Assembly: GCF_001418015.1 (NCBI RefSeq) | Contig: NZ_LIQG01000026.1 | Location: 1,178,001 to 1,242,000 of the forward strand | Length of the DNA: 64,000 nt | Direction of reading: 5' to 3' | Source of the DNA: Lacinutrix mariniflava | GTDB taxonomy: Bacteria > Bacteroidota > Bacteroidia > Flavobacteriales > Flavobacteriaceae | In this document: piece by piece, positions 43,862-53,129 of the stretch | How the letters are laid out: each line of letters begins with the position of its first letter | Numbering within the stretch: the stretch's first letter is position 1 | Position numbers and translations under genes: made by a program | The notes under the pieces: generated by a model | Told to the model about the DNA's origin: nothing | What the model saw: the letters and a program-made list of their open reading frames with translations, nothing else | Database searches by the model: none

Positions 43862-44902
43862 ATGGCAGATAAGAAAAAAGACATACGAGCATTAACAAAA
43901 GAGCAACTTCGAGACTTTTTTGTAAAAGAAGGAGACAAAGCTTTTCGTGGCAATCAAGTTTACGAATGGTTATGGAGTAAAGGAGCACATGCTTTTGAGG
44001 ATATGACGAATGTTTCTAAGGAGACACGTCAAATGCTAGAAGATAACTTTGTAATTAATCATATTGAAGTCGATACTATGCAACGTAGTAGCGATGGTAC
44101 AGTAAAAAATGCTGTAAAACTGCACGATGGATTAATTGTAGAGTCTGTTCTTATTCCAACCGAAACACGAACAACAGCCTGCGTTTCTAGTCAAGTTGGT
44201 TGTAGTTTAGATTGTAAATTCTGTGCGACTTCACGTTTAAAGCGCATGCGTAACTTAAATCCCGATGAAATTTACGATCAGGTAGTTGCTATAGATAGAG
44301 AAAGCAAATTGTACTTTAATAGACCACTAAGTAATATTGTATTTATGGGTATGGGAGAACCGCTTATGAACTACAATAATGTTATTAAGTCTATAGATAA
44401 AATTACATCTTCAGAAGGTTTAGGAATGTCGCCAAAAAGAATAGTAGTGTCTACTTCTGGTGTGCCAAAGATTATTAAAAAAATGGCAGACGATCAAGTT
44501 AAATTTAATTTGGCTGTGTCTCTTCATTCTGCAATAGATGAGGTGAGAACTAAGATTATGCCGTTTAATGAAACCTTTCCGCTTATGGATTTAAAAGAAG
44601 CTTTAGAATATTGGTACGAGAAAACAGAACGTAAAATTACTTACGAATATATAGTTTGGGATGGCATTAACGATAGAATGGAAGATATCGATGCCTTAGT
44701 TAAGTTTTGTAAACATGTGCCTTGTAAGGTTAATTTAATAGAATACAATCCTATAGACGATGGAGAGTTTCAGCAAGCTTCAAGTGCTGCAATTAATAAT
44801 TACATTCAAGAATTAGAACGTAATCGTATTGTCGTTAATGTTCGAAGAAGTAGAGGTAAAGATATCGATGCTGCTTGTGGGCAACTGGCAAATAAATCAT
44901 AA
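43862..44902 (+). CDS. rlmN: 23S rRNA/tRNA adenine-C2 methyltransferase RlmN
   Basis: 346 residues. Radical SAM methylation of A2503 in 23S rRNA and A37 in some tRNAs. Cluster motif CSLDCKFCATS (CxxxCxxC, about 117-127). The mechanistic cysteines of the RlmN/Cfr group are present, the last one near the C-terminus in DAACGQL. Also VFMGMGEPLMNYNNV and NLAVSLHSA. Starts MADKKKDIRAL; ends at a bidirectional terminator. Confidence 0.96.
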   Translation: MADKKKDIRALTKEQLRDFFVKEGDKAFRGNQVYEWLWSKGAHAFEDMTNVSKETRQMLEDNFVINHIEVDTMQRSSDGTVKNAVKLHDGLIVESVLIPTETRTTACVSSQVGCSLDCKFCATSRLKRMRNLNPDEIYDQVVAIDRESKLYFNRPLSNIVFMGMGEPLMNYNNVIKSIDKITSSEGLGMSPKRIVVSTSGVPKIIKKMADDQVKFNLAVSLHSAIDEVRTKIMPFNETFPLMDLKEALEYWYEKTERKITYEYIVWDGINDRMEDIDALVKFCKHVPCKVNLIEYNPIDDGEFQQASSAAINNYIQELERNRIVVNVRRSRGKDIDAACGQLANKS

Positions 44903-44903
44903 T

Positions 44904-44932
44904 AAAAAAAGCGACCAGTTGGTCGCTTTTTT
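44904..44932. terminator. Bidirectional terminator between rlmN and the T9SS cargo gene
   Basis: AAAAAAAGCGACCA-GT-TGGTCGCTTTTTT. The 7-bp GC-rich stem has a T run on one side and an A run on the other, so it can serve rlmN (+) and the convergent gene at 44958 (-). Confidence 0.88.
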
Positions 44933-44957
44933 ATTATAATTAAATTGTTAAAAGTGA

Positions 44958-45860
44958 TTAGTTCTTAATAAATTTAATAGTTTTTGTCCCATTTAGAGTG
45001 CTTACTTTAGTTATGTATGCACCTTGTTGTAAGGTTTCTAAATTAATTGTTTCTTCATTAGAGTTTAGTTTGTTAGATACTATTCTTTTACCTAAGATAT
45101 CGTAAACTTCAATAGCTGTGAAAGCAGAATTAGAAGATTCTAGAATTAAAGAATTTAATTGCTTATTGTAAAAAGTAGTAATTGTTGAAGCATCAAACTC
45201 TTCAACACTTAAAGAAGTGGAAGAAACAGCAAAATCATCAATCATAAATCCAAATTGATCATTAGAGACGCAATTTATTCCTATGTAAATAGGCGTGTTA
45301 TCATAGGTTGCTGGAAGTATAGCGGTATATTGTCTCCATGTAATATCATTTAATGGAACACTTTCAGGTGTAGCAGAAATAGTTGTAAAACTAGCAGGCA
45401 TTGTATCTGTTGTAGAAATACCAACAGTAAACATCTCATTTGAGAAAGCTTGATCGCAAGCTTTGTACCAGAAAGAAACACTGTTGCCTCCATCGGCTAA
45501 TGTTATTTGCGGAGAAATTAACCAATCGTTGTTCGAAACACCACCAGCAGGAACAGCTGCAAAACACACCATCCCTTTTGTGCTATTATAGGCTTCCCAA
45601 TCACTAGTTGCAGATGCTGTTAAAGGCGCTACAGTTGTTGTGGAATTAAAAACTTGAAAAGATTTTGCACTTCCACTGTCAGGAAAATCTACGCCATTAA
45701 AACCATATGTAGGCAGTCCATCAACATCTGTTAACGTCCACGATCCCACACCTGATATAGCAAAATCTGTGTAAGATTCAAAATCATCTTCAAATAAAGT
45801 AGTTTGTGCACTAACAAAACAGAAGGTTAATAAAGTAATAAATAAAGTAATTTTTTTCAT
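44958..45860 (-). CDS. Secreted T9SS cargo protein with choice-of-anchor-like domain
   Basis: 300 residues. Signal peptide of about 18 residues ending VSAQ. The middle resembles choice-of-anchor J/cleaved-adhesin domains (LFEDDFESYTDFAISGVGSW at the start, NNDWLISPQITLADG, FGFMIDDFAV). The last 75 residues form a type A sorting domain for type IX secretion: VEVYDILGKRIVSNKL-like IEVYDILGKRIVSNKL, LETLQQGAYITKV and the final IKFIKN. So it is exported and attached to the cell surface or released. Ligand unknown. Confidence 0.88.
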   Translation of the reverse strand: MKKITLFITLLTFCFVSAQTTLFEDDFESYTDFAISGVGSWTLTDVDGLPTYGFNGVDFPDSGSAKSFQVFNSTTTVAPLTASATSDWEAYNSTKGMVCFAAVPAGGVSNNDWLISPQITLADGGNSVSFWYKACDQAFSNEMFTVGISTTDTMPASFTTISATPESVPLNDITWRQYTAILPATYDNTPIYIGINCVSNDQFGFMIDDFAVSSTSLSVEEFDASTITTFYNKQLNSLILESSNSAFTAIEVYDILGKRIVSNKLNSNEETINLETLQQGAYITKVSTLNGTKTIKFIKN

Positions 45861-45979
45861 AATTTGAGATTTTAGATTAATAAAAAAAATAAATTACAAA
45901 AAAACTACTGATACTCTGTTTTTAAATCGATGAAAAGCCTTTTTTATAGATGAAATTCTATTTATCGAATGATAAAGAT

Positions 45980-46315
45980 TTACTTTTTATTGATTTCCAG
46001 TTTTTCAGCAAAATAGTCGCAAAAATCTTTCATTGTAGCAGTCATTTTTTCATCTTGAGTTGCACGATTAAAAGTACTGCTCATGGCAACTAGCGTTTGG
46101 TGAAAGAATACTTTCATTTCATCTACAGGCATGTCTTTAGTCCATAAATCGATACGTAAAGATTCTTGTGCAGCACTATCCCAAACCGATAACATCATCG
46201 CTTTAGCATCAGCATTTGTAATACCTCCATCTTCTGCTGTCCAATTAATCTTTTCTGGTACTCTATTCTCGTCTAATTCTACGTTTAAAGTGATTTTAGA
46301 TTTTAAATTTGCCAT
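45980..46315 (-). CDS. gldC: Gliding motility protein GldC
   Basis: 111 residues, soluble. Matches GldC: LKSKITLNVELDENRVPEKI followed by NWTAEDGGI, then MMLSVWD and ETLRIDLWTKDMPVDEMKVF-like sequence (ESLRIDLWTKDMPVDEM). Known to aid gliding and type IX-linked motility in flavobacteria; its exact action is not known. Its ATG overlaps the gldB stop by one base, so the two are translationally coupled. Confidence 0.93.
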   Translation of the reverse strand: MANLKSKITLNVELDENRVPEKINWTAEDGGITNADAKAMMLSVWDSAAQESLRIDLWTKDMPVDEMKVFFHQTLVAMSSTFNRATQDEKMTATMKDFCDYFAEKLEINKK

Positions 46316-47289
46316 TATTTTTTAGGTTTGTATTTTGCGTTATTATATATATCTTCTGCACTTTTTGTAAGCATTTGCTTAAAAGATATTGTGTTATTAT
46401 CCATGTAAGAGCGCACTATTTGCCATCCTATATATTTGCCAATTTCTCCCGGAGACTCACTATCGATTTGTTCTAGGTAGAACTTTGAAAATGGAGCAGG
46501 GTTAATGAAACGACTTGCTAACTTATTATCTGTACTAAAAAGTATTTCTTTATCTACAATATAACGCCAAATGTATTCTTCGTTAGCTTGAGACCATTTA
46601 TATTGGTCTTCAGTATAGCTTAGTTTTTGAGCATCTGTTTTAAAAGGAATAACCTTATCTTTAAAATACAATAGTTTTCCTTCGTAGATTAAATCGTCTA
46701 AAAAGGTTTTTCTTTGTTGCTTAAAAGTGTAATGTTTAGCATATTTATCTGCCAGATCTACTACCATTAATTTTGGGTCTAAATCTTGCACAATGTAATC
46801 TTGAATACCTTGATAGAAAAAATGATCTTTCCCTAAATAATTAGCTAATGGTAGCACGATAATAGTATCTGTAACAATAATCTTATTTCTATAATCTACA
46901 TCCGAAGCCACAGAAACTATTCTTGGTGTTTTAAATTGTGGGAAATAATATTTTAAATGCTGAAATAAAGATTCTATTTCTGTGGTTTCAGTTTTTAGAT
47001 CTTCAAATTTTTTAAGGGTTTCACTTTGTAACTCTAATTGTAAAGTATCTTGCATTTGTTGAAGCCAAAAAACATCATCATACTTTTTTGCAAACATAAA
47101 AGGAAAGGTCTCCTTCAATTTTGGTAGATTGTTAGTATTTGCTTCAGCGAAAGCTTTATCAAATCTTTCAATAGTAAGATCAATGTTTATTTTAGAAATT
47201 TCAGCTTCAGTTTTATCTTCCTTTTCGCAAGAAAGCATGGTTAAAACAGAGAGCAGAAGAAAATAAATAGGTTTCAAAAGGCTTTTCAT
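46315..47289 (-). CDS. gldB: Gliding motility lipoprotein GldB
   Basis: 324 residues. Lipobox LTMLSC at about residue 21. Blocks: DLTIERFDKAFAEAN, LKETFPFMFAKKYDDVFWLQ, MVVDLADKYAKHYTF and GEIGKYIGWQIVRSYM, all typical of GldB, an essential gliding/secretion lipoprotein. Similar to the DUF2268-like peptidase fold in its second half, but no HExxH motif is seen. Divergent from nadE over a 235-bp gap that has no clear gene. Confidence 0.93.
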   Translation of the reverse strand: MKSLLKPIYFLLLSVLTMLSCEKEDKTEAEISKINIDLTIERFDKAFAEANTNNLPKLKETFPFMFAKKYDDVFWLQQMQDTLQLELQSETLKKFEDLKTETTEIESLFQHLKYYFPQFKTPRIVSVASDVDYRNKIIVTDTIIVLPLANYLGKDHFFYQGIQDYIVQDLDPKLMVVDLADKYAKHYTFKQQRKTFLDDLIYEGKLLYFKDKVIPFKTDAQKLSYTEDQYKWSQANEEYIWRYIVDKEILFSTDNKLASRFINPAPFSKFYLEQIDSESPGEIGKYIGWQIVRSYMDNNTISFKQMLTKSAEDIYNNAKYKPKK

Positions 47290-47524
47290 TTTTATTCCTA
47301 GAGTGTTTACTTTATTTTTACTGAATTAATCTTGACGTTTTGTTTTAACCGAAAATAAAATAAAATTTGTTCAGATCAGACTATTTTGTGAAAATCATTG
47401 TATCGCTATGATTAAATAAATAGACGAAATATGAGCTAATTTTAGACATTTTTTAGGAAATAGAAAATGTTAAGATAAATTCATCAGGCAAAGGTACTAT
47501 TCTTTGTTTTAAAAACTTCAGAAA

Positions 47525-48313
47525 ATGCAAACAGAAAAAGTGGTAAATCATATTGTTAATTGGTTAAAAGACTATGCTACTAACGCAAGAGTTAATGGTT
47601 TTGTTGTTGGAATATCTGGCGGAATAGATTCAGCTGTAACTTCAATGTTATGTGCAAAAACAGGTTTAGATGTTTTATGTATAGAAATGCCTATTCACCA
47701 AGCAGCTAGTCATGTATCTAGAGCAGAGGAACATATTAAGTTATTAAAAGGTAAGTTTCCAAATGTAAGTGAGACGAAAACGGACTTAACACCAGTTTTT
47801 GAAGAATTTAAAACCGAGGTTTCACTTACTGGAAAACAGGAGATTGTAGACATGGCTCTGGCAAATACGCGTGCACGTTTAAGAATGACTACCTTGTATT
47901 ACCATGCCGGTCTATTAGGTTTGCTTGTTGCAGGAACAGGTAATAAAGTAGAAGATTTTGGTGTTGGATTTTATACTAAATATGGTGATGGAGGCGTAGA
48001 TTTAAGTCCGATTGCCGACTTGCTAAAATCTGAAGTTTATGCTATTGGAGAGTATTTAGGCGTTTCAGATTCAATTATGAAAGCAGCGCCAAGCGATGGA
48101 CTTTTTGGGGATACAAGAAGTGATGAAGATCAAATTGGTGCTTCGTATCCAGAATTAGAGTGGGCAATGCAGAAAAGTGAGAATGGGATGACAGAAAACG
48201 ATTTTAGTGGTAGAGAGAAAGAAGTGTTTAATATTTATAGAAGGTATAATAACTCAAACAGGCACAAGATGATAGCGATTCCTGTTTGCGAAATCCCTAA
48301 TGAATTCAAGTAA
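47525..48313 (+). CDS. nadE: Ammonia-dependent NAD synthetase
   Basis: 262 residues. Converts nicotinate adenine dinucleotide to NAD with ATP and ammonia. PP-loop motif GISGGIDSAVTSML (about 28-41), GTGNKVEDFGVGFYTKYGDG (about 139-158) and the C-terminal HKMIAIPVCEIP. It lacks the glutamine-hydrolysing domain, so free ammonia is the donor. Next to gldB and dnaG as in other flavobacteria. Confidence 0.95.
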   Translation: MQTEKVVNHIVNWLKDYATNARVNGFVVGISGGIDSAVTSMLCAKTGLDVLCIEMPIHQAASHVSRAEEHIKLLKGKFPNVSETKTDLTPVFEEFKTEVSLTGKQEIVDMALANTRARLRMTTLYYHAGLLGLLVAGTGNKVEDFGVGFYTKYGDGGVDLSPIADLLKSEVYAIGEYLGVSDSIMKAAPSDGLFGDTRSDEDQIGASYPELEWAMQKSENGMTENDFSGREKEVFNIYRRYNNSNRHKMIAIPVCEIPNEFK

Positions 48314-48319
48314 ACATTA

Positions 48320-48346
48320 TTGATATCATAATATTCCGTACCTTTG
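48320..48346 (+). promoter_or_regulatory. Promoter of the response-regulator gene
   Basis: TTG at 48320-48322, 16 bp, then TACCTTTG at 48339-48346, an exact TAnnTTTG match 78 bp before the ATG. Confidence 0.5.
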
Positions 48347-48424
48347 TAGCGCTATTATATTTATCTATTATTAATTTTTTTTTGAGTCTAACCGCTTGAA
48401 ATAGAATATAAAACTTAAAAAATT

Positions 48425-49051
48425 ATGGTCAAACTACTTGTAGTTGATCAGCATCCTATTGTAAGCAAAGGTCTTGAGCTTGTATTTAACGCAACGCGTG
48501 ATATAAAGTTTATGGGCAGTGTAGATAATGGAGAGGCTATCTTCGAATTTCTTAAAAGTACTCCTGTTGATATTATATTAACAGAAATCGATTTACCCAA
48601 ACTAAACGGTCTTACTGCTATTAGACGTATTAAAAGCGATTATCCAGACACTAAAGTTATTATGTTTAGCGGTCAGTCTGAAGAAGTCTACGCTGTTAGT
48701 TCTATAAAAGCTGGAGCAGATGGGTTTATACCTAAAACTGCAGGAATAATTACGTTAAGAGAAGCTATTTTAAAAGTGCATAAAGATGGTATGTATTTAA
48801 GCGATTCGCTAATGCAACGTTTAAATAAGAATTCTAAAGGTTTAAAAGGGAGTACGTATTATAAAAAATTATCGACTAGAGAAGTCGAGGTTTTAAAATT
48901 ATTAGCTTCAGGGAAACGTAATAAAGATATTGCTAAAGAACTTGAGATTAATGAGAAAACGGTAAGTACTTATCGCGCACGATTAATGAAAAAACTAAAT
49001 GTAGATAATTTAGTTGACCTAGTTAATCAATCTAATACAATGCAATTATAA
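48425..49051 (+). CDS. NarL/LuxR-type response regulator with non-canonical receiver
   Basis: 208 residues. Receiver domain (about 1-120) followed by a LuxR-type helix-turn-helix (about 143-205, KLSTREVEVLKLLASGKRNK then DIAKELEINEKTVSTYRARL). In the receiver the phospho-acceptor Asp is replaced by Glu54 (IILTEIDLPKLNG), and the acidic pair is Asp8-Gln9 instead of two acids. The switch Ser/Thr (MFSGQ) and Lys (IPKTAG) remain. It is thus probably not switched by ordinary phosphorylation and may be always on or respond to another signal. No histidine kinase is adjacent. Its 3' end overlaps dnaG by 6 bp. Confidence 0.92.
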   Translation: MVKLLVVDQHPIVSKGLELVFNATRDIKFMGSVDNGEAIFEFLKSTPVDIILTEIDLPKLNGLTAIRRIKSDYPDTKVIMFSGQSEEVYAVSSIKAGADGFIPKTAGIITLREAILKVHKDGMYLSDSLMQRLNKNSKGLKGSTYYKKLSTREVEVLKLLASGKRNKDIAKELEINEKTVSTYRARLMKKLNVDNLVDLVNQSNTMQL

Positions 49052-51010
49052 TACGCGATTTAGTTTTCTAGACAATAACATTTTTAATCCCGAATAGTCT
49101 TTAACCTCTTCTAAAACACTTCTGTTTACCTCGTTTCTGTTTTCCATAGTTTGTTGTTGAAAACCAATAACTTTTCTATCAATTAAATGGCAACGCAGGC
49201 ATAGAATGGTTTCACTAACAAACTGTGCAATAGAGTCTTTTTTAAGTTTAGGAAAAATGTCTTTACGGTTCCAGTCGGATAGAAAATGACGTTCGTCTTC
49301 CATTAAAATATTTGTAATTTCATTACCGATTTTTGCATCCACAGTATTTATTAAACGCTCAGAAGAGAAATCAGGATTTTGATTAAGTGTTTCTATAATT
49401 TTATAATAAATATCTTTAAACTGTGGGTTCGAGAATTCCATTTCATCGTCTTGTAAGTCTAAAAATACTTTCTCAAACACTTTAGCTTCATGCGTTACAG
49501 GCTCTAAAACAAGAGCTCCGCTTTCGTTTTCTTTTAAAACTAAATCTTCAAAATCTTCGGTTTTGTTACCGTAAAGTAAAAGAATCTCTATAATTTTTCG
49601 TTCTAAAATATATTGTACATCTACCTTTTCTGGTGGTTGCTCATGCCTAATAACCTCAAAAGCTTCTGGTGGTCTTTGTTGGTTAGATTGGTTGTTGCTT
49701 TTGCTTGCTTCTTTTTGCGTAAGTTGGTCTAATGTGCTAAAAAGAACACCTTCACTAATATCCATAATTCTTGAACATTCTTGAATGTAAACTTCACGCT
49801 TAATACGATCTGGAATTTTAGCAATACTATTAATAATATCTCTAATAGTATCTGCTTTTTTTATAGGATCGTTTTTAGAGTCTTCAAATAAAATATTAGC
49901 TTTAAACTGGATAAAGTCTTTAGCATTTTCATCTAGATAATGCTTTAATTCTTCAAGTGTATTTGTTTTTGCAAAACTGTCTGGATCTTCTCCTTCTGGG
50001 AACGAGCAAACTCTAACATTCATGCCTTGTTCTAGAATAAGATCGATACCTTTTAGCGAGGCACGTAATCCAGCGGCATCACCATCAAAAAGAACAGTTA
50101 TGTTTTTTGTAAGTCGGTTTATTAATCTAATCTGGTCACTTGTTAAAGCGGTTCCAGAAGAAGATACAACGTTGGTTACTCCCGTTTGATGAAACTGAAT
50201 AACATCTGTATAGCCTTCTACCAAATAGCAATTATCCTCTTTTGCAATGGCTTGTTTTGCATGGTAAATACCATACAATACTTTACTTTTATGGTAAATA
50301 TCACTCTCTGGAGAGTTTAAGTATTTAGCCGCTTTTTTATCGTTAGTTAAAATACGTCCTCCGTAACCTAAAACGCGACCACTCATACTTTGTATAGGGA
50401 ACATTACACGACCTTTAAACCTATCGAACTGCTTATCGCCTTTATCTATAGTTAAGCCTGTTCCTGCCAGAAACTCCATCTTGTAACCTTTTCTAATCGC
50501 TTCATCTGTAAAGGCACTCCAGGCATCAGTACAATAACCTAATTCGAATTTTTTAATGGTTTCATCTGTAAAGCCACGTTCTTTAAAATAGCTTAAACCA
50601 ATGGCTTTACCTTTATCGGTATTATGCAAAACATTCTTAAAATAAGTATTGGCATATTCACTAACTAAGTACAAACTTTCGCGTTTGTCTTGCGCTTCTT
50701 TTTGCTCGTTAGACTGCTCGGTTTCCTCAATTTCGATATTGTATTTTTTAGCTAAGTATTTTATAGCTTCAGGATACGTAAAATGTTCGTGCTCCATCAA
50801 AAAAGCAACAACATTTCCACCTTTTCCTGTAGAGAAATCTTTCCAAATCTGTTTTACAGGAGATACCATAAAACTTGGTGAGCGCTCTTCACTAAACGGA
50901 CTTAAACCTTTAAAGTTACTTCCCGCTTTCTTTAAATTCACAAAATCACCAATAACTTCCTCTAATCTAGCGGTTTCATATACTTGGTCTATGGAGGATT
51001 TTGATATCAA
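49046..51010 (-). CDS. dnaG: DNA primase DnaG lacking zinc ligands
   Basis: 654 residues from a TTG start (MISKSSIDQV). Makes RNA primers for DNA replication. The TOPRIM domain is complete: EGYTDVIQFHQTG and VLFDGDAAGLRA; the C-terminal helicase-binding region follows. The N-terminal CHC2 zinc domain keeps its fold signature (SPSFMVSPVKQIW, GKGGNVVAFLMEHE), but the four ligands of the CPFH...CFGC pattern are Ser37, Ser40, Asp58 and Thr61. A similar loss is, as far as I recall, common in flavobacteria. Promoter candidate at 51047. Confidence 0.96.
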   Translation of the reverse strand: MISKSSIDQVYETARLEEVIGDFVNLKKAGSNFKGLSPFSEERSPSFMVSPVKQIWKDFSTGKGGNVVAFLMEHEHFTYPEAIKYLAKKYNIEIEETEQSNEQKEAQDKRESLYLVSEYANTYFKNVLHNTDKGKAIGLSYFKERGFTDETIKKFELGYCTDAWSAFTDEAIRKGYKMEFLAGTGLTIDKGDKQFDRFKGRVMFPIQSMSGRVLGYGGRILTNDKKAAKYLNSPESDIYHKSKVLYGIYHAKQAIAKEDNCYLVEGYTDVIQFHQTGVTNVVSSSGTALTSDQIRLINRLTKNITVLFDGDAAGLRASLKGIDLILEQGMNVRVCSFPEGEDPDSFAKTNTLEELKHYLDENAKDFIQFKANILFEDSKNDPIKKADTIRDIINSIAKIPDRIKREVYIQECSRIMDISEGVLFSTLDQLTQKEASKSNNQSNQQRPPEAFEVIRHEQPPEKVDVQYILERKIIEILLLYGNKTEDFEDLVLKENESGALVLEPVTHEAKVFEKVFLDLQDDEMEFSNPQFKDIYYKIIETLNQNPDFSSERLINTVDAKIGNEITNILMEDERHFLSDWNRKDIFPKLKKDSIAQFVSETILCLRCHLIDRKVIGFQQQTMENRNEVNRSVLEEVKDYSGLKMLLSRKLNRVL

Positions 51011-51046
51011 TTGTGAAGGGTTTATCGCTTTCGCGGAATTACGCTA

Positions 51047-51054
51047 CAAATGTA
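51047..51054 (-). promoter_or_regulatory. Promoter -7 element of dnaG
   Basis: On the minus strand TACATTTG fits TAnnTTTG, 36 bp before the TTG start codon. Confidence 0.45.
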
Positions 51055-51137
51055 AATGAATTTAAGGATTCTTCATCAAGAGAAGAATGAGAAATATTAA
51101 AAATTTAAAGGTGTTTAGTTTTATTTAATGCAATGTT

Positions 51138-51171
51138 AAAAACCGCTTCAAATATGCTTGAAGCGGTTTTT
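51138..51171 (-). terminator. Terminator after the outer-membrane protein gene
   Basis: AAAAACCGCTTCAA (51138-51151) pairs perfectly with TTGAAGCGGTTTTT (51158-51171) around a 6-nt loop, ending in a T run on the minus strand 24 bp past the stop at 51195. Confidence 0.82.
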
Positions 51172-51194
51172 GAAATAACGAATTCAGCAAAATA

Positions 51195-52289
51195 TTAATC
51201 AAAATCCATTCGAATACCAAGCGAAATATTGTTTTGTTTTAAGGCGTCGTTCTTGAAAGTTTCAGATAAATCATATTTTGCATATAAGCTATAGTCTCCA
51301 ACTCCAATATAAGCGCCAATACCATAAATAAAAGGGTTAGTATTGTAATTACGCTTAATTTTTTCTTTTACTCGATCTCCTTCTTGTTTGTACTTTAATT
51401 TCTGCATTGTTCCTGTTCTTAAACCAGCGTAACCACCAAGGCCAAATTTAAACTTCCAATCATTGTAGTAACGTACAGTACTTGGTTTTTCAATTTTATG
51501 CATGCCACCAAATTCGAAATATACAGGCACAACTATATTTGTAAGTCTAAGTTCTGCTAAATTTAAATCTTCGCTAAAGGTTTCTAATCTAGTTGTGTTT
51601 CCATTTTGAATAAAAGTTTTATTATCCTCTAGTTGATATCGATTTACTTGAAGTGCAAGACCGTATTTAATTCTTGGTGAGTTTCCAGATTCTCCAAGTC
51701 TGGTTTTCCAATTCCATCCTATTTCCATAAAGCTAGATTCGTTTATGTCGTAAGGAGAACTTTTTAAACTCCCTCCATCTACAATGGCATTATTATAACC
51801 TCCAGCAAACATCAATTCGTTTGTTGTACGAAGATCATATTTTACTTGTGTTTTTACTGAGTCTATGACGGTAAAACCGGTAAAGTTACTTACGTCATTT
51901 AAATTTTTAAAGGTGAGGTCAAATTCTTTTCTCTTTAAGTTTCCGTCTCCATCAAAAGGTGTTGGAAGATTATTTCTCTCATAGAAGGCCAATTTGTTTT
52001 CAAAAAGTGTAATTCTGTTTTCAATATTTAGTGCTCGTTTTTTTGCAGCTTCTTGTTTTAAATCCTCTCCCTTCTCGTAAGTAATTTCCTTTTTTATAAC
52101 ACGATCGTTAATGACCTCTACTTCAGTTTTTAAAGCGTCTTTTTCGTGTGCTTTTATTTTGTCTTTTAAAAGGACTATTTGCTCCTCTTTTTTAGATTCA
52201 GCTAAAGGTTCCTTAGTTTCTTGTGCTGTAACATTTGTAGCATAAAAGCTTAATACTAGAATGATAATGTACTTTGTAATGGTTTGCAT
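51195..52289 (-). CDS. Outer-membrane beta-barrel protein with coiled-coil front
   Basis: 364 residues. Signal peptide of about 22 residues (VLSFYATNVTAQ). Residues 25-105 are charged and helical (KKEEQIVLLKDKIKAHEKDA and similar), a likely coiled coil. The rest alternates in beta strands with Gly and aromatic turns and ends in a strand with Phe next to the C-terminus (LGIRMDFD), typical of outer-membrane barrels. Substrate unknown. It follows an ECF sigma and putative anti-sigma on the same strand, so it may be the target of that sigma factor. Confidence 0.78.
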   Translation of the reverse strand: MQTITKYIIILVLSFYATNVTAQETKEPLAESKKEEQIVLLKDKIKAHEKDALKTEVEVINDRVIKKEITYEKGEDLKQEAAKKRALNIENRITLFENKLAFYERNNLPTPFDGDGNLKRKEFDLTFKNLNDVSNFTGFTVIDSVKTQVKYDLRTTNELMFAGGYNNAIVDGGSLKSSPYDINESSFMEIGWNWKTRLGESGNSPRIKYGLALQVNRYQLEDNKTFIQNGNTTRLETFSEDLNLAELRLTNIVVPVYFEFGGMHKIEKPSTVRYYNDWKFKFGLGGYAGLRTGTMQKLKYKQEGDRVKEKIKRNYNTNPFIYGIGAYIGVGDYSLYAKYDLSETFKNDALKQNNISLGIRMDFD

Positions 52290-52364
52290 AAGTGTTCGTT
52301 TTGTGGTGCTGATAGTAGTATCAGCAGTTGTTGATATTGATTTAAAATTGATGATATGTTATTG

Positions 52365-53129
52365 TTATTCGTTGCGTTCTGCAACAGATTCTTTTACTGT
52401 TTCGTAGCCTTTTTTTACGGCTTTAAACATTTTATCTCTAAAGGTTTCATCGAGGTCGTCTTCTACAGCTAGTAATAAACCATTGTAGTCTATTGGTACT
52501 GTTGCTTTTTTAGATTTTTGCATCGCAATATCTTTTGTAGCATTAGCAAGCAGTGTGTTTATTTCGTTGTCTGTAGTGTTGCTATTTCTAGGGTTGGTAG
52601 TATTGTTAATGTTTATAGATGACTCTACTATTATTTGCTCTTCACTCGTTTTAGTTTCATTAATAAGCGCCTTTTTAATTTGTATCTTATTAGCTCGTGT
52701 TTTTTCTTTTGTATTACTTGTTTTAGGCGTGTTACTTGTTAAGTAATTTGGTGTTTTAGGCGTTTTTTTAACCAATTCTATTTCAGTTTTGTTTATTATT
52801 TGTTCTTCAATTTTAACAATAGTTTCTTGTTTTGGAGCTTCAATTATTTGTTTTGGAACTTCAATTTGTAAGATGGTTTTAGTCGTGTTGTCTTCAACTA
52901 CAATAGTATTTATATTATTTGTTGTTTCAATATTTAAAAAGAAATTAGAGACCAACAACACACCAATTACACTAGCAGCAATGCCAAGCCACCAAAAGCC
53001 TTTTTTATTGTTCTTTTTTTCTTCGCTATCTAAACGTTGCGATAGAGTGTCCCAAGATTTAACTGAAGGCTTAATAGTTCTTTTATCGAGCCTGTTTTTT
53101 ATGTCTTCTTCATATTTAATTGGTGCCAT
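52365..53129 (-). CDS. Putative anti-sigma factor (single-span membrane protein)
   Basis: 254 residues. The cytoplasmic N-terminus (about 1-43) begins MAPIKYEEDIKNRLDKRTIK with a conserved WDTLSQRLD; one membrane segment at about 46-66 (WWLGIAASVIGVLLVSNFFL); then a low-complexity Thr/Asn/Lys-rich outer part. Overlaps the sigma gene by 14 bp, the usual arrangement for a sigma/anti-sigma pair. No anti-sigma domain signature is certain, so the role is inferred from position and topology. Confidence 0.7.
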   Translation of the reverse strand: MAPIKYEEDIKNRLDKRTIKPSVKSWDTLSQRLDSEEKKNNKKGFWWLGIAASVIGVLLVSNFFLNIETTNNINTIVVEDNTTKTILQIEVPKQIIEAPKQETIVKIEEQIINKTEIELVKKTPKTPNYLTSNTPKTSNTKEKTRANKIQIKKALINETKTSEEQIIVESSININNTTNPRNSNTTDNEINTLLANATKDIAMQKSKKATVPIDYNGLLLAVEDDLDETFRDKMFKAVKKGYETVKESVAERNE

